In this document: piece by piece, positions 47,001 to 59,221 of the stretch
How the letters are laid out: every line of letters starts with the position of its first letter
Numbering within the stretch: the stretch's first letter is position 1
From: Coffea arabica
Taxonomy: Eukaryota; Streptophyta; Magnoliopsida; Gentianales; Rubiaceae
Length of the DNA: 64,000 bases
NCBI RefSeq assembly: GCF_036785885.1
Contig: NC_092320.1
Coordinates: 17,981,557 to 18,045,556, forward strand
Reading direction: 5' to 3'
Made by a program: the position numbers and the translations under genes
The notes under the pieces: model-generated
What the model was told of the DNA's origin: nothing
The model's input: the letters and a program-made list of their open reading frames with translations, nothing else
The model's database searches: none

Positions 47001-47804
47001 AAACGAAATTATGTGCGTTAATGTATTTTTTTTTCTTTTCTTGATTTTTTTTGTCTATTGCTTTTGTATTCTGATTCAATAAAGAAATAATTTTTTTCCT
47101 ATAAAATTACTTGTTAAAATCCTAACCAATGGAGACTTTTGGCAAAAATGGGATTTTGGTTTTTCACAAAATTTTTTTGCCCCCTACAAAGTATGAGGAG
47201 GATTCAATATCTACACGATTAAATTTTCATTTCGAAGATGATTCTTATATGACTAAGAAACTGTGTTGCATCTTCTTTTCTTTTCTTTTTTTTTCAGAGC
47301 ATGTTCCAGCTTGCAGATATCGATTCAGTTTACATGACAGATCCCGTAAAACAGCAGGCCGAAGAGGTTGATATAACCAACTGGATAGAGACGGAGTTTC
47401 CCCCCATAACGAAGCAAGAAGATTTGTGGCTTTCTGATTTCGGATGGGCATTTGGGGAATCATCTTCACAGGTGTTCAATAGCACCTCCAAAGAGGCAAC
47501 GGAGCCATTGATCAAGAAAGGCGAAGAGTCGGGCAATCTCCAAGCCGCTCAGACGATGCATGAGGGAAGGATGGAAGGTTTGGTCAAGGTGGAAATCGAT
47601 CCGGTCTCCAGCTTTCATGCAGTGAACGAATTTGGAGTTAAGAAGTCCCTCAAGTTAGTCTCTTGTACTACGTCAGTGGCCACAATGAATCTCGAGTTTT
47701 TGACAATGGCTCAACTCAGAGCCATGGCAAAGGCACGCAAGCTCAAAAGATACTCCAAACTCAACAAAAGTGGCTTGATCAAGCTTCTTGAGGAGTCACT
47801 TTAG
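44030..47804 (+). CDS. Rho-N domain protein with 22-residue repeats
   Basis: Eight coding exons join in frame to 656 residues: 44030-44066, 44237-44296, 44397-45136, 45515-45610, 45911-46069, 46219-46395, 46487-46681 and 47298-47804. The N-terminus reads MDSSLWDPPICEDDSADFTG. A probable coiled coil (about 49-98, IKELEEEIVFLQAQVALEDD) precedes six to seven 22-residue repeats (about 119-270, QTxGDPAQNE). A lysine-rich segment (GKKTFSFALGPINIFLRIKE) follows near 280, then acidic low-complexity sequence. The last about 40 residues (MNLEFLTMAQLRAMAKARKL, ending LIKLLEESL) are a Rho termination factor N-terminal (SAP-like) domain, a nucleic-acid-binding fold. Similar plant proteins are annotated only as 'Rho termination factor' (At2g41550-like, from memory). 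No transit peptide is obvious. Splice sites were chosen by phase and open frame. Confidence 0.85.
44654..45115 (+). repeat. 66-bp coding minisatellite (22-residue repeat)
   Basis: Units start at CAAACA codons at 44654, 44720 and so on, every 66 bp, for six full units and one partial. The consensus is QTxGDPAQxExLQTExEL. The period is a multiple of three, so unit gain or loss would keep frame. Units have diverged more than the LRR units at 31.2 kb, suggesting an older array. Confidence 0.9.
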
Positions 47805-49010
47805 AAAAGGAACAAGTCTGATAGTGCAATATGCTTCCAGTAGCTATAGAAGGTGCATGAACTCATTTTTACTTCGGTTTTTTAGCCATTTTACAGACAA
47901 TGCCATTGTAAACTTTAAGAATGTGTAAGTGTGACTTATCTAGACAAAATTTTGATGATTTTGGGTACTCTGATAGCTTTTTTTTCCCCATGGAGCTTGA
48001 TATTTGACTGGGCAATAATGTTGCTGGTGATTTACTCGCTTGGAAAACTGCATATGGATAATATTCACGATAGTGCATTCTTCGATTCTGTGAAATTCCA
48101 CACTTTTTGTGGTTATAATTCAACTGCAGGCAGGTGGCAATTCAGCAGATTAAGTGGTAGCAACTCCCCCAACCGTTATCAGCAAATCTATTGAGTTGGC
48201 TTATGATAAATAGTAGTTGCAGAAGCAACTCTTTTCGTGTGTGACAAATCACCAGCAGCTACAGAAAAACCAGGGGCATCACCTTTTTCTCTCAGATCGA
48301 TCTTCTAAACTAATCTGTTGTTTAGCAATATCAGGGAAGTTACAAAGCCATTTTTAGCAGTATCAGGGAAGTTACAAAGCCATTACCGTTTTCTCTCAAG
48401 GATTGATACAGTCAGCACTTGCTCTCCTTTAGCTTTCAGAAAGTATCAATCTGATTCTGGATGAATTCCATGTTAAAGCTTAAAGACAAATTTACAGAAT
48501 GAGAGTATTGTCAGGATTGGGAGTTTTCAACCGAGTGATGAGTTGGGGATTTATCTTATCATTTTGAAATCATGTCAATCAAAAGCCAAAACAATCTGAG
48601 ACTTACCTCCATTTAGTAGTCCAAACAGAGACCATTTGCAGTTTCCTCATTCTCAATAAATGAACAGCCCTAAACTGATTTCACATGCTACTCACAGATA
48701 AGTCTTCTATATACTGCAGATAAGTGAGAGCCTCTAGAATGGTTCCACCTGACACTAGCATAAAAATTTGAAGGAAGGAAAGTATTTGCAGTAACGAAGG
48801 TATATAAGTGACCCTTTAAATTTGAAGAAAGCAAAAAAATAAACCATTGGAGTTTGTCTGCTGCTTTTGATCATGGTACACTTTCAGGTCACAAAATGGA
48901 ATATCATTCTTCCCTGCAAACAACAATAAAACACAAGAAACCAAACAAACAATTCTTAGAAAGAAAAATAAAACACAACAAAATTTAGAAAAAGAAAAGT
49001 GTGAAAAAAA
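47805..49010. other. 3' UTR and intergenic, small tandem repeat
   Basis: The first few hundred bases after the Rho-N gene are probably its 3' UTR. A 32-bp unit containing 'tatcagggaagttacaaagc' is doubled at 48328-48384. I see no gene on either strand. Confidence 0.4.
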
Positions 49011-49235
49011 AAGCAGTTTTCAAGTTTTGGCACTTGAATATTTTCCCAATCTCAACCTATCCCATATCTAGACTCATCCAGAACTAACAAAAGTATTTCT
49101 CTTCAGAGGCAGAATCTAAAACTCACCTTGCTGAAAGATTATGGGCAATGCCAGAACTTTACAACACACGATGGTCAAAAGTAACAAGATAGAAATAGGA
49201 AGTTGGTGATTCTTTTTTCTCTTTTTCCTTCTTCA
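49011..49235. repeat. Inverted copy X (partner at 51059-51282)
   Basis: The segment from 'gcagttttcaagttttggc' to 'agttggtgattcttttttc' reappears on the opposite strand at 51059-51282, with scattered substitutions. It is non-coding. It forms the distant partner of the centre of the large inverted repeat at 50370-52010. Confidence 0.8.
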
Positions 49236-50369
49236 CTGCCTTGGTTCTAGAAACTATTCTGAGAAAGCATCCAGTATTGGACCTAAGACTAAATCGCATC
49301 ACCAACTCTGTAACACACTAAAAGTCTGCAGCATCTCCAGTTTGGACCATTTGTTAGATTGAAATCTGCAATTTCTTTGGATGAGAATTGCATAGTTATG
49401 GGCTTCTAGATATTTTCTCCAACCTGAGTTTTTACTGAGGCATTTTCACTGTAGAAACCAATTCCTAATTTAGAACCTTGGTCCCTAGATACCAAAACCA
49501 CAAAATTCTTGTTAAGATAGCAAAGTTCATATATTCTTTCTGACTAAATATCATGCCCAACTTAAAAACTAAGTGCTAAAAAGGGTATACATAAAATTTG
49601 TAAATGAAGACCCTAGGGTAAGCCTATCCTAACTACTAAAATGGCTTCTTAGGAGTTAAGAGATGCCATGTTAAAGCTTGAATTTTCAAAGTAATCTCTG
49701 CCACCTTTTTTCTTTATATGCCCTAGTTGACTGTTGCCTTCTGTCTTTGTCACTCACAAAGGATAAAACAGCTTGAATGACCTCCTCTTGTCATGCTTCC
49801 TGGGAAGCAAAGTAATTGCCTTGCCTGCTCAGTCAGCTCAGTAGATTTTTGACATTATGAGACTTTAACAGCGTGTTCCACATTTCAGCTCGGTAGTCTC
49901 CAACTCTTTGACTGGTTCTCTCTCCATTTCAATTATGCCATTTATTCTTTCCAATTGCATTCGACAATCGTATTTTGATGTGGTGGAAGTGAATTGATAT
50001 TCATTTCGATTATAGTGCAGTTACCTTCCTGTTAGAAAAGAGTAGCATATAGTTTGAAATCTCTGGTGTGCTTCACAAGCACAGAAACATCTTTGTTTGT
50101 ACAAATAAACATTTATCCCCTCCTAGCTACTTATTTGATATCAAGAAATGGAGTGTTAGATGTTCAAGGATGGGAATTGGTTCTCAAGGTTGCATCCATG
50201 TGGTCCTTAAATTCTGCAATGGCAGGACCACCGAGCACAGAGTTTTCAGTAACCTGTAATTATATAAATTCTAATATATATACATGAATCATGATAACTT
50301 GGAGTACTTCAGTCTACTTTCTGATTTGCATGTGTCTAAATGACATTACTGTCATTAACTTATTAAAGT
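49236..50369. other. Intergenic, one weak coding-like patch
   Basis: Mostly featureless. On the minus strand 50182-50253 reads VTENSVLGGPAIAEFKDHMD, then ATLRT, after a CAG. That looks coding but is isolated and unassigned. No other exon is found around it. Confidence 0.25.
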
Positions 50370-52010
50370 TAGGGGTTGAATTAATAAGGTTTGTAGAGAA
50401 GATGTTTATTTTTTAGTGCAACTCTTGTAATTTTTCCGTAAATGGGGATTTGAGTAGAGTAATGCTCTGAATATCACCTCTGGATGTTTGACTCTTTCGA
50501 TTTTAACCAATGACTAATCAAATCCAAATGATAGATTAGAGAAATTAAGGAAAAGAAACGGAGGTAAGAAATTAGTTTACCTGTCGGGAATGGATAGTAA
50601 ATGTAGACCTTTTCAAAGCAAATGTGGTTCCAGGTCAGTGACAGATGTACTCACTGTTTGTTTGGAGCCATTAGTGTGGAGGAAGATGACTGAAATGTGT
50701 GTTCTCTGCTTTTTCTTTTGTCTCATTAGATAATTCTTGAAGTTATCCCGTGCAATTTTCTTTCTAATTGTAGCACTCATTATAATATCATTTGGAATTT
50801 GCCCTGGGTAATTTAATGCATTACGACATGAATCTCTTTGGTTTAATTATTCTCATATTGGGTATGTACTTCTATTCTTTGCAACACATTATTAATGTTG
50901 AGACAAAGTGGTCATAATGCCCTGTTTCCTTGGTAAGTAGTAGATCTTATTTCGAGTACTATACCAATTTAGCATCTGAATATAGAACTTTTTTTGGGGT
51001 TTTTCTTTTTTGGTTTTTTTTTGGGGGGGGGGGGGGGGGGGGGGCTGTGGGGAGAGAAAGAGAGAAGGAAAAAAAGAAGAGAATCACCAACTTCCTATTT
51101 CTATCTTGTTACTTTTGACCGTCGTGTGTTGTGGCATTGCACATAATCTTTCACAAAGGTGAGTTTTAGATTTTGCCTCTGAAGAGAAATATTTTTCTTA
51201 GTTCTGAATAAGTCTAGATAGGGGTTAGGTTGAGATTAGGAAAATATTTAAGCGCCAAAACTTGAAAACTGCTTTTTTTTTCACCCTACAGCCCAACCCC
51301 CCCCCCCCCCCCCAACCTTCCCACCAAAAAAGAATCATCCCAAAAAAATTCTATATTCAGATGCTGAACCTGGACATTTATCATATCAAAATTTGAAGTA
51401 CTCAAAATAAGATCTACTTACCAATGAAACAAGGCATTATGACCATCGTTTCAACATTAATAATGTGTCACAAAGCAGAGAAGTTTGTCTCTATGCCCAA
51501 TATCAGAATAACTAAACCAGAGCGATCCATGTAGGAATGAACTAAATTACCCAAGGCACAAATTCCAAGTGATGTTATAATGAGTGCTACAATTAGAAAG
51601 AAAATTGCACACAATAACTTCAAGAATTATCTAATGAGACAAAAGAGAAAGCAGACAACACTCATTTCAGTCATCTTCCTCCATGCTAATGGCTCCAAAA
51701 AAACAGTAAGTACATCTGTCACTGACCTGGAACCAGACTTGCCTTGGAAAGGTCTACATTTACTATATCCATTCCCGACAGAAAAACTAATTTCTTACCT
51801 CCGTTCCTTAATTTTCTCTGATTTATCATTAAGAACTAATTTGGATATGATTTTAGCCATTGGTTAAAATCGAAAGAGTCAAACATCCACCTTTATAAAC
51901 CAGGCTAGAGTCATAGGCTGACATTCAGAGCATTACTCTACTCAAATCCCTATTTACGGAAAATCAACAAGAGTTGCACTAAAAATTAACATCTACAAGA
52001 GGTTTACATT
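50370..52010. repeat. Long inverted repeat, arms about 670-715 bp
   Basis: The left arm (about 50370-51044) and right arm (about 51297-52010) are inverted copies. For example, 'ggatgtttgactctttcg' at 50482 pairs with 'cgaaagagtcaaacatcc' near 51872, and 'ggttccaggtcagtgacag' pairs with 'ctgtcactgacctggaacc'. The arms end at a 22-base G run (51023-51044) and a 17-base C run (51297-51313). The spacer (51059-51282) is itself an inverted copy of 49011-49235. The right arm carries a small extra segment near 51890. A transcript through it would form a long hairpin. No ORF is convincing. Confidence 0.85.
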
Positions 52011-54074
52011 GAACGTGCGTGCAATCAAGAACTGGATGGTTTCTAGGAAAAATCTCTAGAAATTCTTTGTTCCTCCTTATTCCTGCTTACGAATTTAATA
52101 CATTTTTATCCTTTCTGAGAAGTTGGCAACATTCTATTGCCATCCTTTGCATGATCTAAACACGAACCAGTATTCTGAGACACCTTTTGGAGTACCAACA
52201 AATTTCTGCTGCATCTAAAAAAGCTCTTATTAGGCACACCCTTCTTAAATCCTACTCCCCCAGGGGATCTCGCGCATGCAGTCTTGCAAGGATCTTTCTG
52301 ATGAAGCTTATTTGAGGTTTTTCAAAATACTTCTCATTTGCAGGGGTAAAGACTTTTAACTCACTAACTAAATCGCTAAAATAACAAACTGGAAGTGCAG
52401 ACATTCAAAAGTATCCTGGAAATCTAAAATATTCCATTTCAAGAAATCTAAGATATTTAATTTGCAATATAAGCTTTTCAAAGTATACAACTCCCCCAAA
52501 TTAACATGTTATGCCATTTTGGCAATTGTTTATATTCCATTTCAAGAAAGTGGGTATATTCTAGTAATAAAGAAATAGCTCGATTTGAAAGTGAAGTTAT
52601 TTAAAAGAATAACTAATTAATCATGTAAGTAGAAGGGACAAAACAAGAGTGGGGCTACATGAGACCAACCAAGTTCCCTCCATTCCAAGTAAATAGGTTA
52701 ATATCCAGATAAAACTTGAGAAACTAGACTCCATAACTACTCATCAGCATGAGCTACACATCATTCTCCCCCATCACCACAGTACAACCACCCAGAAGCA
52801 AAAAGTTCAGCTTTTCACCCCAAAGAGATGTTTACAGCTGGTTAAGTGCAGTTCCCAGGCATGCAGTTCTATTTTCCATATAAATGATAAAAAGGACACT
52901 GCTAATCTAGTAAATAAATGGTGTAGGTAGCGTCCACCTTTACATAAGAATGCCCTAGCCACGTATTAACATCAAGACAAAATGATCATGTTACATATGT
53001 ATACTAATAATTGTCAGCTCTCACTTGGTGACTATAGAATCATTTGTATAATTCTGAGTAAAAAAAATTCTTTCTTCAGTAAGCTAACAGCATATTTACC
53101 CTTCTCGCTTTTTCTTATCCATGTTTGTCCTTTTGTAGTTTAAAGGTGACTGAGAAGACAAAAGGTCAGATGCCTGAAGAATCTAACATGTGGAGTCTCA
53201 ATTGAGATAATAGAGGTCTGAGATGAAGATCAAATCTCTCATTTATTTCTCCTAGAAACACACTTGCTTCTTTATGTAGGTTCCCAAAAAAGAATCCCTA
53301 AAGCTTAATCTCCACTTTCTAAATTTTTTGACACAATACAGTATGATGCAAGAAACACTTGTGAACTAACGTATCAATGGAAAACCTATTCAACTTCATT
53401 CAATGGGCGATAGTGACTCACATGCTTTATCACGATGATCATTTCCAAATAGGGTCCCGCATTTAAATTTTTGAGTTTTTCATTCAACAAGTAACCCTGA
53501 CTACCATATAGCGTTTCTTCATTTAAATACAGTGTTTGCGTCAAAAGGAACTGCAGCTAAGTGCTAACTGCAAATCTTATCTGTTTCTTATTCTTGTTTG
53601 TTCTAACTGCTGCTCCCTCCATAAAATTACTATCAACGTATTTATGATGTTAACAAGTCATTTTCCCGTTTTGCTTATCCAAGCATATTCTTCTACATCG
53701 TCCTAGGTCTTGTGATAAAGTGACAAAGATTGGAGATGGATATCATAAGTCATAAGATCCAACCTCCTTGTATTCACTTTAATTCTCTGTAGCCAAGTTC
53801 TAAAAGTGGATTCAATATCTCACTCTAGTAACCTTGAAGAATGTTCTCCTCAACCATTTCAGAAGCAAGTACAGTTTATGAAATAACAAAGTCATCCAAA
53901 GTCAACAAAGTTCTCAAACCTTGACGACAATAGTAAACTAGTCTGTCTATTCTCCTTACAGTAACCTTCAAAATGTTCTCCTCAACCATTTCCGGACCAT
54001 GTATTATTGGTAAAATATCTAAAGCATCTGAGGTTATCAAAGTTCTTAAACATTGAAGATGGTTCATAAATGCT
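52011..54074. other. Intergenic, no gene seen
   Basis: Unique AT-rich DNA. An imperfect duplication of about 130 bp with the shared motif 'atgttctcctcaaccatttc' occurs at 53840-53960 and 53970-54070. I looked for exons of the downstream minus-strand gene here and found none. Confidence 0.4.
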
Positions 54075-54130
54075 TAGTGTTACCTCACTTAGTGTTACAG
54101 TTCTTAAACATTCTAAGTGAGGTAACACTA
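54075..54130. repeat. 18-bp perfect inverted repeat (hairpin)
   Basis: TAGTGTTACCTCACTTAG at 54075-54092 is followed, after a 20-base loop, by its exact complement at 54113-54130. A third copy at 54687-54704 overlaps the stop codon of the minus-strand coiled-coil gene. Confidence 0.95.
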
Positions 54131-54696
54131 ATAACCTTTTAGGTTATCAAAGGATGCTTGTCTATCCACATACTTCTCAAAAAGTAATCTCAAACGTGCA
54201 AACTAAGTTTTCACAAAGATAGAATGATATTTACCATCTTGCACGTTCCAAGTTGATAGAGATAAATACGGAGGTAAGTCCCAAAAGTCCCTGAAAAGTA
54301 GCATGTACAAAATAATGCAAGGGTACTAGAAAAATTATCGATTGAATAAAGAAAATTAAACTAAATAACAAAGAAAGTTGTAAAACTCCCCAGAGATGAC
54401 ATGTATTGTTCTCCATGTAAGATGAAAAGGCCATTCAGATAAAACATGTAAGTTTCATGTCAAGAGTAACTTTGTCTGAGCTCCGCATGAATAATTCAGA
54501 AGTCTTTCAAATCAAGGAAGTAGTGATGACAAATATTAAAAGCACTTGCCAAATGGAGAAAAAACAATAAAAAGAAAGCCAATGATTGTTTTTAGGGCAA
54601 TGAAAACCTTCAGGCTCGATCACAAAGCCTTACCGTATAACAAGAATGAGTAAATTTCTCAAGAAATAATAAGCAGTGTAGGAATATAGTGTTACC

Positions 54697-55864
54697 TCAC
54701 TTAGATTGTAACATACAATCAGCATCCTTTACTGCTCGAACAAGATGTGTTATACGATATTGGAGCTTGGCATTTTCTGCATTTAGCTGCTTTAGCTCTT
54801 TCTGAGCCTAAAAGGGATATAAAGCGAGACCGGGTAACTTTTTCAGAACTATTTGACGTACAAAAATTAGGAAAACTACACAAAGCACACCTTTTCCCTT
54901 TCTAAAGCTTGTTCTGCTTTCACATTTTCTAGCTTTGACTGAAGCTCACGAACCTTATTCAATAATTCATCATTCCCAGCATCTGAGGAAGCATATCCAC
55001 ACGAAGAAAAGGTTAAGGTTGAGTCAATTAGTAGATGTCAGAAAATTCAAAATGAATCCACTGAAATGCATTGATCGTTAAACCGACTTCTGTCGCTAGC
55101 AATAGCAGCTTCAAGTCTTTCCAATCGAGTCTACATGACAAAGAAGGAAATTTCAATCAGTAAAACTCCTATTGTCAACAGAAATAAGGACAGATTTCCC
55201 AAACTCTGATTTTATTAACATATTGCCGTTAAAAGCTTACCGCATCCTACAATGATTAATAATAAAAAAATTAAGTAAAAAGTAGCATTCGAATACGAGA
55301 AAATAGTATTCTGTATTTCTATAACTACATTTACATACCAAATACAAAAGAATTGTATAAATTCCACTACACAAGAGTGTGTTTAATTCCTCAAAGAGAG
55401 TTGAATTGTATACCATAGGATTTAAGTAAAATTTCTGTAGACATACAAGTCCAATTATTGCTACTCCAATTCTCACGAGGAACCAAACAAAAACATCAAA
55501 CTGAAGAATCCGAAACTCCAAATTTAGATTGCTGGACTAATTTAATATCTGATTCATATATTTATAATTCGTCAACATGATTGATGCATCAGTAAAAGAA
55601 ACGTCAAAATAAATTCATCAAACTAGTCTAAGAACTCCTGGTAAAGCCCTTCAATAATTGAATTAAAGCATGAGATTTGATACAAGAAAAATTAAAGCAT
55701 AACATATCAATGACAAGTAATTAAAAAAAAAAAAGAAAAGAAAAGCACCAAGATTTAGACCCATAAGGTGGGGTGTTAAAAGCTAAACAGAAATCAGAAA
55801 CCTCAGCCTCAGCAGCTCGCTGGTAAAAAGGTTTCAAAATTTCTGGTAGGTTGCTTTCTGCCAT
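54697..55864 (-). CDS. Small coiled-coil protein, 104 residues, unnamed family
   Basis: Minus-strand exons 55802-55864, 55241-55246, 55088-55130, 54891-54982 and 54697-54807 join in frame, each with AG/GT borders. The protein starts MAESNLPEILKPFYQRAAEA, then has a continuous charged helical region (TRLERLEAAIASDR, NDELLNKVRELQSKLENVKA). It ends with AQKELKQLNAENAKLQYRI and HLVRAVKDADCMLQSK. Leucines at heptad spacing suggest a coiled coil over most of its length; there is no signal peptide or membrane segment. I have seen similar short plant proteins without a firm function, so I give none. The second exon is only 6 nt (codes DA). Skipping it also keeps frame (102 residues). The start ATG is the first in the frame. 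Confidence 0.75.
55241..55246 (-). other. Candidate 6-nt microexon
   Basis: On the minus strand the sequence is a T-rich tract, then CATTGTAG, then GATGCG, then GTAAGC. Both splice sites are strong and the piece is in phase 0 with its neighbours, adding Asp-Ala between AEAE and TRLERL. Confidence 0.55.
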
Positions 55865-56018
55865 TGGGGTAGTTCGTCGGGGCAGTAGCCGAGAGTAAAA
55901 AGTGTCTGGTTTTCGGAGAGTTCGAGGTTGGAAAAGAGCACTACTAAAACTTTTTTTCCCCCTCTTATTTGGGTATGGGAACGGCTCAACAAAGTTGTAC
56001 CAAAATGTACAACACATC

Positions 56019-58476
56019 TGTTTGGATTAGTTGTTTTTTTGATGTTTTTGAAAAATTTTACTGTAACAGTTTAAAATTTTTTGAAATATTTGATATAGTG
56101 TATGGATGACATGTTTTTTGAACTACTGCGTGAGAACTTAGAAATTCATCTATATTTTCCTTATACTTCTCTTATTTTGAATAAGTTAAATTATAAATTC
56201 CCTTTTCCACTCATTTTACTCTCTCAATAGGTGTAATATATACTAGAATCGAGAGTTTACCTTTACTTTTATAGTTAGCGTAAATTAGGATTTTTGTGTA
56301 TTTTGGTCATGTGATTATTTAGTGAGATATGTGTACTAAATTTGGTGGATAAGAGTGAGTATTATGTAAGAAGAAGTGTGTGATTAGAAGTGCTAATAAT
56401 AAGTTAAAACAGAAGTACAATAGAGTTAAAAAAAAATAGACTTGAACCGACGTGCACCGTTTTTTGCCGATTGACTACATCATTTAACCACTACTTTCTT
56501 ACTCTAATTTTCTTGTTTTTATTTCACCTAAACCTCCCTAAATTAATCCTTAAGTCAGCCACCATTATTGACTAAGGAAAAAGGAAGAAAAGAAAATAAA
56601 AACAAAGAAATGATCTTAAAGTGACAAGTGTTGGCAATCCATGGAAGTTGACCAAGATATTTTCCTTTCTTCTAATCTTTCATTTTGGCTCATTTTTCTT
56701 CATTTTCCTTCATGTTGGCCGAAATTCTTGGAAAGAAAAACAAGAGGGAAGAAACTGCCAACTACATCTTGATTTAGCCTTGTTTGAGTTGAATCACAAA
56801 AACTAAACCGATTAAACCTTCACTTTGGTGCTTAGAAAACTTGGTGTGATAGAAATCTTGGGAGCTAGTAGTTGGTTCTTTACTTTCAAAAGGCTTTTGG
56901 AAGGTATAAAGCTAACACTTTCTTTCTTCTTGCTTAATCTTGCTAAGTTTGGTATAGAAACTTTTAGTCTTGGCTTACTATAGTTGATTGTTTAGTTTTT
57001 AATGGTGTAACAGAATGTTTAGATAGGGTTTTTATTTTTCAGTTTTGATTATTGTTGTATACCTAGTAAATGATGTTATTAAACTAGGATATGGAATTGA
57101 TTAAGTGATTAATGGCTTGATGTTACTTTTTTGAGTTAAAAGTAACAACCCTTAAAAATACGATTTTCTTGATTTTTCAAACCAAATGCGACTTCCAAAG
57201 TATAAATCACTTTTTTATCAAAACTAAAAAAGCGAGTATGAATTTTCTAGAGTTTGATAAGTCATATGCTTACTATTTAAACAAGTTTCATTTACTTGAT
57301 TTTCTTGAAACGAAACTCCTATGTTTCGAACCCTAGTAGATTTTAAACTCTTAAATGATATTTTATCGCAAATTTAGATTCCAATCAAAGAGTTGTACCT
57401 GAGCGTGATTTTGACAAGCACTAAATCTTTAGTGAGTGCGTCCAAATATATAATTGAATTTGATACTTGATTTAAATTATTTACCAACGTGATCGGATAA
57501 GATTTGCGTGGTTTGGTCGAGTAAGGGTGTACTTTATCGCACTTGCCCTAATGTAAGATATGCTTGTTTATTTGTTGCAATTGACTTGATATACTTGTGT
57601 CTGATGTGCGCACTCTCTGGAATTTCAGAAACTCTGTGGCTAGTTACTCGAGTCGAGTCGGCAAGAGTTTGGTCGATTGGGTAATGAACCCTGGGTCTCT
57701 TATTTTGTCGAATGGAGTGTTATCTTCTCGAATAATTGGTATGCTCGAATATTACCAGTCGTGTTTATTGAGGATTTTGGACCCAGTAGGGGGTTTGAAT
57801 AGTGGACGGAGATTGTAATTAAGTGGTGCTCTACGGAACTGGGTACTTGACTTGAAAGTTGACGAAGTATCAACTACTACTTGATCAAACTCTGGTGAAG
57901 TAACGGGAATTTGGTTCTTAAGAACCATTCGTATCCTTATATTTTGAAATGATAATTACTTGTCGTGTTATTATTTCTTTTATGAACTTTTACACTCGCT
58001 CATTTTAAGAGTTCAAGTTTTAAATAATAGTCAACTTGCTATTCGGAATCTCACTAAGATTTAGCTCACTCTATTAGTTTTTGTTTTTCTTACAGGGGGT
58101 ATGAGCGAAGGCATAAGATTGGTACAGGCTAACGTAGTCTAGTTTTTAAATTTTTGCGCTTGTACTCGCGCTAGTACTCGACTAAACTTGAATGTACCTG
58201 AATTTTCATATTTTGATATATTTGGGCATGTATAAGCCTTGGAGCTGAATTGAAGCATTTATGTATATTCTAAGTTTGAGATTTGTTGTTTCATTTACTT
58301 TCTATGGTTGTAAGTTATTCTCTTAAGGTGTGTGAGCGAGTCCTAACGAGAGTTAGGCAGGTGATCCGCTAAACCCTAGGGTACGTCTTAGGGGGAGGTG
58401 GGATCATCACATAATGTGTATTACTGTAACATTGCATTTGAAAAATTTATTTTTAAAAAAATAAGCAATCCAAACG
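56019..58476. mobile_element. TIR element of about 2.46 kb, composite
   Basis: The left end TGTTTGGATTAGTTGTTTTT is mirrored by the complement of the right end (CGTTTGGATTGCTTATTTTT), and both are followed inside by a 'ttactgtaac' motif. The dispersed repeat at 4385-5090 runs across this position without the element, showing an insertion. The interior (57.4-58.4 kb) has a segment ending 'gttaggcaggtgatccgc' and 'ggtgggatcatcaca', which resembles a high-copy plant repeat. No transposase ORF is present, so it is non-autonomous or decayed. Confidence 0.6.
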
Positions 58477-59160
58477 GAGATATTTGTTCATCATGCCGCC
58501 ATAAAAAAATTTAAAAAATTAAATTAAAAACACATGCACAATAGGAGTAATTGGAATAAGTCAGTAACTTTATAGTACCAAGTGTATACAAATGGAATTT
58601 TGGATGCAACTTGGAAATTTATCTACACATTCACACAAATTATGTATAAATGTAATTTTTAGTGTATAAACATATTTTTCAATTAATCTATTCATCTTTT
58701 TAATCATTTTTTTTATTTCACATTACAAAAAAATGCTACAAAATCAAAATAAATAATTTTTTTTCAAATAATAGATATCGAAATACTCCCAATATGTTGA
58801 TGTCTATTTTATTATTTTTACTCCCTGATACTATTGCACTTCAGGAAAAAAATGAAAAAAAGAAACTAAACCTTAAGTTTGTAAGTTCCCCTTTCTGCTT
58901 CTTCTCTCCACATTTTGTACAATAACTTTCTCCAACTTTTCATCAACTAATTCATAGTTTTTTAAAATCAAGTATAAAGTATTCATAGAGAGTTGGGGAA
59001 GAGTCGAGTTGAATGGTAAAGTAGAAAAGATTATGAGTAGGATGTCTTGGATTCAAAATATTTCACTTAAAAAAATATTCATAAAGAGTTTGCAAAAGCT
59101 AGTACATATAAAATGAACGAGAGTTTTCTTTTAAAAAAAATCATTCAAAAAATCTATCAC
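58477..59160. repeat. Second copy of dispersed repeat (see 4385-5090)
   Basis: Continues the match to 4460-5090 beyond the TIR element insertion ('aaacacatgcacaa', 'cttaagtttgtaa', 'caataactttctccaa'). It is non-coding. Confidence 0.7.
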
Positions 59161-59221
59161 ATTTTGTAAAATAACTTTTTTTCGTTCCCCACTTTTGAAA
59201 GTATAATTTTACATTACTTAC

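Noticed and set aside
50930-51118. A 62-codon ORF across the G run
   Set aside because: It is glycine homopolymer from the G tract at the inner end of the inverted repeat.
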